Shown here: one piece after another, positions 7,279 to 14,578 of the stretch
Numbering within the stretch: position 1 is the stretch's first letter
Layout: each line of letters opens with the position of its first letter
Origin: an uncultured Synergistales bacterium
GTDB lineage: Bacteria > Synergistota > Synergistia > Synergistales > Aminobacteriaceae
NCBI GenBank assembly: GCA_905233455.1
Contig: CAJOES010000006.1
Location: forward strand, 1 to 34,976
DNA: 34,976 bases
Direction: 5' to 3'
Notes under the pieces: generated by a model
What the model was told of the DNA's origin: nothing
What the model saw: the letters and a program-made list of their open reading frames with translations, nothing else
Databases searched by the model: none
Position numbers and translations under genes: made by a program

Positions 7279-8205
7279 TTTTGCGCTTTATTCTGGAGTT
7301 CGCAATAATTATTCCCGCATCAGTCTATGCACTTCTGCCATTCAGGGACTGCCTGAAAGCATCAGACATAATCACAGCCGTAATGTTGCTGCTGTTTTCA
7401 GTGTTGGGAGGGGCATAGCGCACGGTACTCAATCAGAATCAGGGCAATGTTTCTTCCTATTACAATAGTGTTATTCGCGGCATACATTCTCCTGCTCAAT
7501 ACAGACCTGAAAGCAAAACTATTCTGCTTCTTCAACGCTTCAATGCTGGCTGTGTTCTGTCCTATGTATACTATTATCCTGATGAGTCCCGCCGAACTCG
7601 GCAACACTTCAGGAGTCTTCATGACATATTCCGGAATGATCTCGCTTGGCCTGTCTCTGATTGTAGGTGCAGTATTCTTCAGGACACTCACGGAGAAACT
7701 TCCTATGCTCCTGAATGAGGAACACATGTTCATCATTCCCTTGTGCTTAACGCTATTCATGTATTGGATGACTCCTAACAGCCCCGAAGTCATAATGACA
7801 GGAAGAGTCCGTAACATATCACTGCTTCTTGTGCTGTTTATCCCGGCGGTAATGTTCCTGTTCTATCATGCTTTCTGGAGGCTGGCATCAAGACTGACAG
7901 AGGCGGCAAGGGAACTCCGGCACAACTTCAGGCAGCATATCCTCGTAATCTCACGGCTTGCAGAACTCAACAGCTTTGGGGAACTGCTGGAATACCTGTC
8001 GAACTTCACGCAGGCATCACCTGTCTACACCAGCTACTGCGCTAACCCTGCTGTAGATGCCGTAATTGCACATTATGACTCTCTTGCCAAGTCGAAAGGC
8101 ATTGCGGCTGAATGGAGCTTCAGACTCCCGGCACTGCTCCCTATGAGCGAGGCGGATTACTGCGCAATGCTGGGAAATCTTGTAGAGAACTCAATGAATT
8201 GCTCT
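7275..8205 (+). pseudogene. AgrC-like sensor histidine kinase, frameshifted and 3'-truncated
   Basis: The gene starts at ATG 7275, overlapping the regulator stop, and encodes MILRFILEFAIIIPASVYAL and a first hydrophobic region. It hits TAG at 7416. The same protein continues one frame over from about 7411 (HSARYSIRIRAMFLPITIVL), so one surplus base is present, most simply in the gggagggg tract at 7406-7413. Several membrane helices follow, then the HPK10/AgrC phospho-acceptor block ELRHNFRQHILVISRL (His codon 7921). The N-box of the ATPase domain begins at LGNLVENS, where homology stops and an IS200/IS605 end takes over. The rest of the ATPase domain is absent, so kinase activity should be lost. 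ATG 7447 could still give a membrane fragment. Confidence 0.82.
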
Positions 8206-8396
8206 GTATAGTTTAGCTTGGGATAATTCGCAACGTTGAATAACTGGAATAATAGAAATTCCGACAACGTAAAAAAAAATAAAACTGGTACCTATGGGAT
8301 GTAGGAAACCTTGGCTTAGAGCCATAAACGCCTTTGGAGAGGGTATTAATCCTCGTTGAATTAGGAAGCTCCAGCCTCTATAGGCGGAGTAGTTCA
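8206..8396 (+). mobile_element. Orphan IS200/IS605 right end with omegaRNA-like folds
   Basis: About 190 bp of structured sequence with no transposase. It contains a nested hairpin (acgttg 8233-8238 with caacgt 8265-8270, enclosing ggaat 8246-8250 and attcc 8258-8262), a gagg/cctc hairpin at 8339-8354, and a terminal hairpin (ctcc 8369-8372 with ggag 8386-8389, and gcct 8374-8377 with aggc 8382-8385) ending in agttcac. This matches the general layout of tnpB-associated right ends, where the hairpin DNA is the transposase substrate and the transcript is the TnpB guide scaffold. It lies exactly between the broken kinase and a gene lacking its start. The left boundary is approximate. Confidence 0.65.
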
Positions 8397-8810
8397 CTTG
8401 TACTTTTTGCGGCACTTTCAGTTGTACTCGCGGCATCAGCGGCATTCGGCGGAGTTCAGGACTTCGGAAGGTTCACTGTTGATGTTCTTCGTGGCTGGAC
8501 AGCAGAACCGGACGGAAGTACTGTAGGCATCACCAAGAACGACAACACAGCATCACTCAGCATCACAGTCGATTCTATGGACGGCGCATCGCTCAAGGAG
8601 ATTGCAGACGCATTCGTTGTAGAACTGAACGGTAAAAACCTCACGCAGGGCGACGGCACATACACTTTCGAGGCAACCAATCCCAACGGAGTAGCTATGA
8701 GGTGCGTACTTTCAGGAGACGGCACAGATTACGTTCTCATAGTAGCAACCGGGTACGATAACGCCCCTGATGAAGTTTCAGCAATGATGGATTCGCTTCA
8801 GGAGAAATAG
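8397..8810 (+). pseudogene. Exported protein missing its natural start
   Basis: The reading frame begins inside a signal-peptide core (LVLFAALSVVLAASAAFGGV) directly after the inserted IS end. The original Met and basic n-region are missing. An in-frame TTG at 8334 within the element would give 21 extra residues (ERVLILVELGSSSLYRRSSS), but it has no clear ribosome site. The mature part, about 120 aa, (DFGRFTVDVLRGWTAEPDGS ... SAMMDSLQEK) looks like a small PsbP/DUF1795-like domain (a short beta-rich protein beginning with a xGWT pattern). That assignment is weak. The downstream terminator is intact. It may be silent, or rescued by the TTG start and element-borne transcription. Confidence 0.6.
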
Positions 8811-8849
8811 TTTTACCGTAAAAGCAGTTATATTTGACGTGAAATGCTG

Positions 8850-8886
8850 GGAGGGCTTGTGAAAATAACAGGCTCTTCCTTTTTTC
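8850..8886 (+). terminator. Rho-independent terminator
   Basis: A 10-bp stem with G-T wobbles (gagggcttgt / acaggctctt) around the loop gaaaata is followed by cctttttt. It ends the transcript of the exported-protein remnant before the glycogen operon. Confidence 0.7.
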
Positions 8887-8971
8887 ATCTAATAACAATC
8901 GCAAAAAATTTTGTTTTATGAGATAATCATTTGCAATAAAACCATTCAAAAAAATTCTTGCAGGTGGTTAA

Positions 8972-9022
8972 ATGAAAAATTTTTCGCACGTCTGCTTTAG
9001 ACCAGAAAGGAGCTTTGCATAA
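8972..9022 (+). CDS. Possible 16-residue leader peptide before glgP
   Basis: A short frame MKNFSHVCFRPERSFA with its own AGGTGG ribosome site 5 nt upstream ends in TAA 3 nt before the glgP start. The glgP ribosome site (AAGGAG) lies inside its last codons and is about 13 nt from the glgP ATG, longer than ideal, so coupled translation through the leader is plausible. No attenuator-like codon run is present. This could be chance; support is only the site and the spacing. Confidence 0.3.
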   Translation: MKNFSHVCFRPERSFA

Positions 9023-9025
9023 TAC

Positions 9026-10771
9026 ATGATACAAAGACTACACCGCAGCGACTTGGGAAATTCTTTAAGGACGCTTATGGAAAATGACCCCGCCTTCAGA
9101 CCAGTAGCCTATTTTTCAATGGAAGTAGGACTCAAAGAGTCAATCCCGACATATTCCGGGGGACTTGGTGTGCTTGCGGGCGATATACTCAAGAGTGCGG
9201 CAGATTTAGGCGTGCCTATGGCAGGTGTTACGCTGTTATACCGTAAAGGCTATTTCGTTCAGGAGTTCAACAGCGAGGATTGGCAACAGGAGAAGCCTGT
9301 TGTGTGGGATCCGTCAAAAGAGCTGACCCTTTTGCCCAACAGAATCACAATCACCATTCAGGGACGTGAAATTCAGGTAGGTGTATGGGTCTATGAATGC
9401 GTAGGAGCTACAGGTTATCCTCTTCCGATATACTTCCTCGATACAGACTTTGAACCCAATCATCCCGATGACCGTAAATTATGCTGGTATCTCTACGGCG
9501 GCGATAACCGTTACAGACTGTGCCAGGAGTTCATATTAGGCGTTGGCGGACTGCGAATGCTGCGCGATTTAGGCTACATGAACATTGACACTTTCCACCT
9601 GAACGAGGGACATGCAGGATTCCTTACGCTTGAACTCATGCGTGAATTAGGCTATTACGATCCCGACAAGATCCGCGAACAGGTTGTATTCACAACACAT
9701 ACCCCGGTCCCGGCAGGACATGACTATTTCGACTTCGGCCTCATAGATCAGGTATTCCCTGATGACGCGCTCGCAACAATCCGCAGAATGATGCCCAACA
9801 TGCCCGGAGTATCAATGACGGAACTTGGCCTGCGTTACAGCCGTTACATTAACGGTGTGGCGAAGAAACATGCGGAAGTCAGCAACGCAATGTTCAAGAT
9901 GGAAACGGTTGACTGGGTAACGAACGGAATTCACCCAACGACATGGATCAGCTCCGGAATGCGCAAGCTATACAACAAACATATTCCGGGCTGGGAGTTA
10001 GATCCCGGAAGGCTCGTTCAGGCTCTCACTATCCCGAAGGAAGAAGTATGGGCGGCGCATCAGGCATCGAAACTCCGTCTGTTTGCGCGTGTTCTTGAGA
10101 CTAACGGCGTACAGCTTGATCCTGATGTATTGACGCTTGGGTTCGCGAGAAGGGCGGCAACGTACAAGAGAGCGGATTTGCTTCTAACCGACATGGAACG
10201 CTTCAAGAAGATTGCAGGCGGCAAAAAGGTTCAGTTCATCTTTGCGGGGAAATCACACCCTCACGACGACGGCGGAAAGAGACTGCTGCAGAAGATCCGC
10301 AAGGCATCGAAAGAGCTTGAAGGAGAAATCCCGATAGTATTCATCGACAACTACAACATGGAGATAGCTTCACTCCTTACGCAGGGTGTTGACGTGTGGC
10401 TGAATACTCCTGTACGCCCCAGAGAGGCAAGCGGAACTTCCGGTATGAAGTGCGCAATGAACGGCATCATGAATTTCTCGGTGCTTGACGGCTGGTGGAT
10501 TGAAGGCTGGATTGAGGACGTAACAGGCTGGTCAATCGGTCCTGAACCTACAGAAACTCAGGCGGACGCGCATTATGATGAGAACCTTGACGCTACGGAT
10601 CTCTACGATAAGTTAGAGAATAAGGTAATACCCACCTACTACAAGAATCATGACAAGTGGGTTGACATGATGAGACATACAATAGCCCTTGATGCGAGCT
10701 TCTTCAATACTCACAGGGTTGTGCGTGAGTATGCCGCTAAAGCATATTCAATCGACTTCAGGGGAATGTAG
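9026..10771 (+). CDS. glgP: Alpha-glucan (glycogen) phosphorylase, short GT35 type
   Basis: A 581-aa PLP-dependent phosphorylase that releases glucose-1-phosphate from glycogen or maltodextrin in the cytoplasm. Near the N-terminus are PVAYFSMEVGLKESIPTYSG and GGLGVLAGDILKSAADLGVP. The histidine loop is VVFTTHTPVPAGHD, the phosphate-contacting region is FARRAATYKRADLL, and the PLP lysine is K475 in GTSGMKCAMNG, preceding VLDGWWIEGW. The length fits the short bacterial/archaeal form rather than the 800-aa enzymes. It is first in a glgP-glgA-glgC operon. Breakdown and synthesis genes are therefore co-transcribed, so flux must be set allosterically or by substrate. Good confidence; maltodextrin preference cannot be excluded. 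Confidence 0.93.
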   Translation: MIQRLHRSDLGNSLRTLMENDPAFRPVAYFSMEVGLKESIPTYSGGLGVLAGDILKSAADLGVPMAGVTLLYRKGYFVQEFNSEDWQQEKPVVWDPSKELTLLPNRITITIQGREIQVGVWVYECVGATGYPLPIYFLDTDFEPNHPDDRKLCWYLYGGDNRYRLCQEFILGVGGLRMLRDLGYMNIDTFHLNEGHAGFLTLELMRELGYYDPDKIREQVVFTTHTPVPAGHDYFDFGLIDQVFPDDALATIRRMMPNMPGVSMTELGLRYSRYINGVAKKHAEVSNAMFKMETVDWVTNGIHPTTWISSGMRKLYNKHIPGWELDPGRLVQALTIPKEEVWAAHQASKLRLFARVLETNGVQLDPDVLTLGFARRAATYKRADLLLTDMERFKKIAGGKKVQFIFAGKSHPHDDGGKRLLQKIRKASKELEGEIPIVFIDNYNMEIASLLTQGVDVWLNTPVRPREASGTSGMKCAMNGIMNFSVLDGWWIEGWIEDVTGWSIGPEPTETQADAHYDENLDATDLYDKLENKVIPTYYKNHDKWVDMMRHTIALDASFFNTHRVVREYAAKAYSIDFRGM

Positions 10772-10806
10772 AAATTTTTGCATTGAAAGGAATGTAGTTT
10801 AGTAGT

Positions 10807-12264
10807 ATGACGAAAAGCGGTAGTGCTGTGAAAGTATTATTTGTTACAACAGAGCTTGCCCCGTTCTCAAAAGTCGGGGGATTAGGCGACGTTGCAGGCT
10901 CATTGCCCAAGGCGTTGCGTCAGGCTGGTGTTGATGTCCGTGTAGTTACTCCTGCATGGCCGGGAGTTCTTGAGAGTGTTGCGGCTTCAGGTCTGAAGAC
11001 AACGACCGTGAAGACAAAGGTATATGCTGCATATGACTGGCGTATACATTCGGCTACAGTGATTAAGGCTGACGTTAAGGGAGTCCCGACATACTTCCTG
11101 AAGGCTGAGGATTACACAGGCGATATGTACCCCTCACAGCTTAACTTCTGGACAGCTTCACCGTTTGCCGTATTCTGTATGCAGGCACTTGAACTAAAGG
11201 ACGCAATAGAATGGGAGCCGGATATATACCACTGCCACGACTGGACTTCAGCATTTCTTCCCTGTGCATTAGCTTGGCACAGACACTACCGGCAGACCAG
11301 CGGTAAAAGCATAATGACGCTTCACAACGTGGCCTATCAGGGAATATTTGAGCCATCACCGTTCCTTGAGGCTTCCGGGCTTGAGCCTTGGAGCTTCAGT
11401 TCATCGACGATGGAGTTCTACGGACAGGTCAACCTGCTGAAGGGCGGTATTGTCGCGGCTACAGCAGTAAGCACCGTATCACCGACATACGCAGGGGAAA
11501 TCCAGACGTATGAATCGACTCGTGAACTTTCGGGAATACTCTATCAGCAGAGAAGCAAGCTGCGCGGAATACTCAACGGACTTGATACCAAGTTCTGGGA
11601 TCCCAACGGGGATAAGGCAATTCCGGCCAAGTTCAGCCCGAAAGACCTCAAAGGGAAAGCGGCCTGCAAGAGGGCACTGCTTGAACGGGCAGGATTCGAT
11701 CCCGACACTGATGCACCCGTAATAGTATGCGTAAGCCGTCTCGTTGAACAGAAGGGATTCGATATGGTGTTCAATGCCGCACACCAGATAGCAGAGACCG
11801 GAGCAAAATTATTGATTCTCGGTTCTGGCAATGACTGGATAGAGAACGGAATAATTCAGGCGGCAGAAGCTAACCCTCAGAGCATAAAACTCTTCAAGGG
11901 ATATGATGAGCCGTTATCGCACCTGATGTATGCAGGAGGAGATATTTTCCTTATGCCCTCAGTGTTTGAGCCTTGCGGACTGTCGCAGATGATCTCTATG
12001 CGTTACGGCACTGTGCCTGTAGTGCGTGAGGTAGGCGGACTCCGTGATACAGTGTTTGACGTGGACAGGCCCGAAGGAGGAAACGGCTTCACGTTCCAGA
12101 CATGCGATGTTGACGGCATGATGTGGGCACTGCGCAGGGCTGTTGAACGCTACAGGGACAAAGCGGCATGGAAGAAGATTATGCTTGAAGGAATGCGTGA
12201 AGATTTCACGTGGGATAAATCAGCCGGTCTGTATAAGGACATGTATGAAGATTTGATGCAGTAA
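10807..12264 (+). CDS. glgA: Glycogen synthase (ADP-glucose, GT5)
   Basis: A 485-aa GT-B glycosyltransferase that elongates alpha-1,4-glucan from ADP-glucose. The ADP-glucose-binding motif KVGGLGDVAGSLPKAL has its Lys at residue 22, equivalent to the KTGGL Lys of GlgA. The C-terminal half has the GT5 signature FLMPSVFEPCGLSQMISMRY and GTVPVVREVGGLRDTVFD. HDWTSAF and LRGILNGLDTKFWDP are also typical. The length matches the family. ATG 10807 is used, with AAAGGAATG upstream at long spacing; GTG at 10828 (giving VKVLFVTTELAPFS) is a shorter alternative that fits the usual N-terminus. It lies 35 nt after glgP and 64 nt before glgC. Confidence 0.94.
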   Translation: MTKSGSAVKVLFVTTELAPFSKVGGLGDVAGSLPKALRQAGVDVRVVTPAWPGVLESVAASGLKTTTVKTKVYAAYDWRIHSATVIKADVKGVPTYFLKAEDYTGDMYPSQLNFWTASPFAVFCMQALELKDAIEWEPDIYHCHDWTSAFLPCALAWHRHYRQTSGKSIMTLHNVAYQGIFEPSPFLEASGLEPWSFSSSTMEFYGQVNLLKGGIVAATAVSTVSPTYAGEIQTYESTRELSGILYQQRSKLRGILNGLDTKFWDPNGDKAIPAKFSPKDLKGKAACKRALLERAGFDPDTDAPVIVCVSRLVEQKGFDMVFNAAHQIAETGAKLLILGSGNDWIENGIIQAAEANPQSIKLFKGYDEPLSHLMYAGGDIFLMPSVFEPCGLSQMISMRYGTVPVVREVGGLRDTVFDVDRPEGGNGFTFQTCDVDGMMWALRRAVERYRDKAAWKKIMLEGMREDFTWDKSAGLYKDMYEDLMQ

Positions 12265-12328
12265 AAATTATGCTCCTTGTATGATAAATGCAGGGGGCAT
12301 TGTTATATAAAAAGGAGGCTAGTTATTC

Positions 12329-13657
12329 ATGTACACAGGCAAACACGGAAGAGTGTTAGGCATTGTTCTTGCAGGAGGCAAGGGAGAACGTTTAATGCCC
12401 TTAACAAAGTACCGCGCAAAACCTGCAGTTTACTTCGCAGCAAAGTACCGTATCATTGATTTCGCCCTCTCTAATCTCATCAACAGCGGCATTTACTCGG
12501 TGTATGTACTCGTTCAGTTCAAGAGTCAGTCATTGAACGAGCACATTGAACGCGGCTGGCAGTTCGGCGGAGCTATGAGAGGCAGGGACTTCTTCGTTAC
12601 CCTAGTTCCTGCGCAGATGTGGAGCGGCGAACACTGGTTCCAGGGCACAGCTGATGCAGTCTATCAGGCTCTGCACATGATCACGCGCTACAGGGCTGAC
12701 CGTGTATGTATCTTTGCGGCAGACCATATCTACAAGATGGACGTTGACCAGATGCTTTCATGGCACATGGCACAGCACGCTGACGTTACGATCGCGGCAA
12801 ATGTCGTCCCCGTATCTGACGCAAGCGAGTTCGGGTGCATCAAGACGGACAAGAACGGGCGCATCATTGAGTTTATGGAGAAGCCGAAGAACCCTCCGGA
12901 GATTCCGGGCAAACCTGGCTTCAGCTATGTCTCAATGGGGAACTATATCTTTGAGCGCAAAGTCCTTGAGGAAGCCCTCGATGAAGACGCAATGCAGGAA
13001 GAGACAAGCCACGATTTCGGCAAGGACATTATCCCGAAGCTTGTAGCTCACGGCATGAAGGTATGCGCATATGACTTCTCCACCAACGTACTGCCCCATC
13101 CGAACGCTGATACGGAGCTTGTGCACCAGTGGAGAACGGACAAACCTTACTGGCGCGACGTAGGGACGCTCAAAGCATACTGGGAGGCGCACATGGAGCT
13201 TATCGGGCACGAGTCGGAGATGACGCTCTACAACCCAATGTGGCCGATCCGCACGGTATCTTTCGGAGACCCGCCCACGTACTGCTATCCGGACAACGGA
13301 CACCCCTGCAACATCAACAGGGTCATGCTGTCGGAAGGAAGCCGCGTTTTTGGTGCAAACGTATCGAACTCAGTCCTTGCGCGCAACTGCCTGATTCAGT
13401 CGGGAAGCACAGTTGAGGAAAGCATCATAGGTCATGATGTCGTGATAGGGCACAACTGCCGCATCAAGAAGGCCATCATTGACGGGTGCAACATTATTCC
13501 GGACGGCACTGTGATCGGTGAAGACCCGGAACAGGACGCAAAGAATTACTACGTTGACCCGAAGTCGGGACTCGTCGTTATGGGAGTGCCGAAAGAACTC
13601 TACCTTACGGGAAGCGACAACCTCGAAGAAGCTCAGAGCTGGGATTCAATGGGCTAA
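12329..13657 (+). CDS. glgC: Glucose-1-phosphate adenylyltransferase
   Basis: A 442-aa ADP-glucose pyrophosphorylase that makes the sugar donor for GlgA from glucose-1-phosphate and ATP. The nucleotidyltransferase motif VLAGGKGERLMPLTKYRAKP is near residue 15. PAQMWSGEHWFQGTADAVYQ and the glucose-1-P-binding region with IEFMEKPKNPP follow. The C-terminal left-handed beta-helix is indicated by hexapeptide-like SVLARNCLIQSGSTVEESII. The ribosome site AAAGGAGG precedes ATG. It is last in the glycogen operon, followed by a strong terminator. Product use is in the cytoplasm. High confidence. Confidence 0.95.
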   Translation: MYTGKHGRVLGIVLAGGKGERLMPLTKYRAKPAVYFAAKYRIIDFALSNLINSGIYSVYVLVQFKSQSLNEHIERGWQFGGAMRGRDFFVTLVPAQMWSGEHWFQGTADAVYQALHMITRYRADRVCIFAADHIYKMDVDQMLSWHMAQHADVTIAANVVPVSDASEFGCIKTDKNGRIIEFMEKPKNPPEIPGKPGFSYVSMGNYIFERKVLEEALDEDAMQEETSHDFGKDIIPKLVAHGMKVCAYDFSTNVLPHPNADTELVHQWRTDKPYWRDVGTLKAYWEAHMELIGHESEMTLYNPMWPIRTVSFGDPPTYCYPDNGHPCNINRVMLSEGSRVFGANVSNSVLARNCLIQSGSTVEESIIGHDVVIGHNCRIKKAIIDGCNIIPDGTVIGEDPEQDAKNYYVDPKSGLVVMGVPKELYLTGSDNLEEAQSWDSMG

Positions 13658-13685
13658 CAGAGAGGACACGCAACAGAAATTTTCT

Positions 13686-13716
13686 CAGCACCTCATGTGA
13701 TGGGGTGCTGTTTTTT
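13686..13716 (+). terminator. Terminator of the glycogen operon
   Basis: The stem cagcacctc / ggggtgctg with a short loop is followed by tttttt. It sits 29 nt after the glgC stop. Read from the other strand it is also a hairpin with a weaker T tract, so it could end transcription in both directions. Confidence 0.85.
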
Positions 13717-13800
13717 GTGTTTATCTCCTGATAGAATGCTGACTGCTGAAATTTTTTCTGAAAAGTTTATGTGAAGACACAACAAAAAGACAAAGAGTTA

Positions 13801-13809
13801 TGCTATAAT
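13801..13809 (+). promoter_or_regulatory. Extended -10 promoter facing the pilin gene
   Basis: TGCTATAAT is a perfect extended -10 element. The -35 position (aacaaa at 17-bp spacing) is poor, as is often tolerated with an extended -10. It would give a 180-nt untranslated leader for the pilin gene, overlapping the oppositely oriented promoter and mini-frame. The 338-bp gap between glgC and the pilin holds only these elements and the terminator. Confidence 0.5.
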
Positions 13810-13851
13810 TCACTTGTCGAAAAGAACCATGCACACGACACAAATAAACAT
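13810..13851 (-). CDS. Candidate 13-residue hydrophobic peptide
   Basis: Minus-strand mini-frame MFICVVCMVLFDK. It has a textbook ribosome site (GAGGAGA at 13866-13860, 8 nt before ATG) and a strong promoter 30-60 bp upstream. The peptide is hydrophobic and Cys-rich. Its stop codon abuts the extended -10 of the opposing plus-strand promoter, so any transcript for it is complementary to the pilin leader. It is far smaller than accepted genes and could be chance. The case rests on the combination of promoter, ribosome site and hydrophobicity. Confidence 0.3.
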   Translation of the reverse strand: MFICVVCMVLFDK

Positions 13852-13879
13852 AATTTATGTCTCCTCTTCATCTGTGTTT

Positions 13880-13908
13880 ATTATAGCACATGCTTGCGGT
13901 GGCGTGAA
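13880..13908 (-). promoter_or_regulatory. Minus-strand sigma70-type promoter with extended -10
   Basis: The -35 TTCACG (13908-13903) and a perfect -10 TATAAT (13885-13880) are exactly 17 bp apart, and TGC before the -10 makes it extended. It points away from the pilin, into the convergent promoter at 13801-13809 about 70 bp away. Confidence 0.55.
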
Positions 13909-13994
13909 TTAGTTGTGTGCGGTTTCTTTCTTAATGATGAGCGGTTGTAGGAAGAAAGCAAGCAGTATTTTAGCATTTTAAGGAGGAAAAACAA

Positions 13995-14444
13995 ATGAAG
14001 AGAAGCAGAAAAGGATTCACGTTAGTAGAATTGCTGATTGTTGTAGCTATTCTCGGTGCATTGGCGGCAGTGATGACAATGTCAAGCGGTTCATCAATCG
14101 CAAAGGCAAGGGCTACAGCTATTGCAAATAACCTGAGAATTTGCACGGCTGGTGCGCAAGTCTATTATCTTCAGAGCGGAGATACTACGGAGATAGCCAG
14201 CGTAAAAACAAGTGATGTTCTAAAGGCTACAGTTCCTAACTTTGCAGACTTCGGGAGTGGCACTATAAAATATACTTCCGACGATACTACACTTGGAGTA
14301 GATGGCTGGACTGTTAAAGTTACTCTTACCGGAACTGACAGCAAAGACATCATAGCAGCTTTGAGCACTATTAAAGGTTTTAGTAGTGTTACAGGTAATT
14401 TGAAGTACACGCTTTTTGAAGGGAAAGCTTCAAATCAACAATAA
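13995..14444 (+). CDS. Type IV pilin-like protein (class III signal peptide)
   Basis: A 149-aa pilin or pseudopilin. The leader KRSRKG precedes FTLVELLIVVAILGALAAVM: the prepilin peptidase would cut after Gly7, N-methylate Phe, and the conserved Glu+5 is present. One hydrophobic helix is followed by a globular part of about 115 residues without an obvious C-terminal disulfide pair. It would be inserted in the inner membrane and assembled by a type IV pilus or type II-like machine. None of those genes (pilB, pilC, pilD) is nearby, so it is an orphan served by a system elsewhere. The ribosome site AAGGAGG is 9 nt upstream. A terminator follows. Confidence 0.9.
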   Translation: MKRSRKGFTLVELLIVVAILGALAAVMTMSSGSSIAKARATAIANNLRICTAGAQVYYLQSGDTTEIASVKTSDVLKATVPNFADFGSGTIKYTSDDTTLGVDGWTVKVTLTGTDSKDIIAALSTIKGFSSVTGNLKYTLFEGKASNQQ

Positions 14445-14499
14445 AATTACCAGCAACGAGTTGATTAAACCTACAGCCAATCAACCAACGCATAGAAGT

Positions 14500-14521
14500 C
14501 TCCCGCACGGGAGGCTTTTTT
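14500..14521 (+). terminator. Terminator of the pilin gene
   Basis: The stem ctccc / gggag with loop gcac is followed by gctttttt, 55 nt after the pilin stop. Confidence 0.85.
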
Positions 14522-14534
14522 CATGCCCACAGCA

Positions 14535-14568
14535 CAAAAAAATTCCCTCCGGAAAATCCAGAGGGATA
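14535..14568 (-). terminator. Terminator of the HAD phosphatase gene
   Basis: On the minus strand, a tccctc...gagggaa stem is followed by ttttttt. It lies just after the stop of the minus-strand phosphatase and back to back with the pilin terminator. Confidence 0.8.
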
Positions 14569-14578
14569 AAACATAGCG

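Noticed and set aside
7398-7817. 139-codon minus-strand frame
   Set aside because: It lies opposite the membrane part of the kinase, whose homology and His box are on the plus strand.
13801-13888. Invertible promoter segment
   Set aside because: The inverted repeat is only 8 bp and is explained by two matching extended -10 elements; no invertase gene is nearby.
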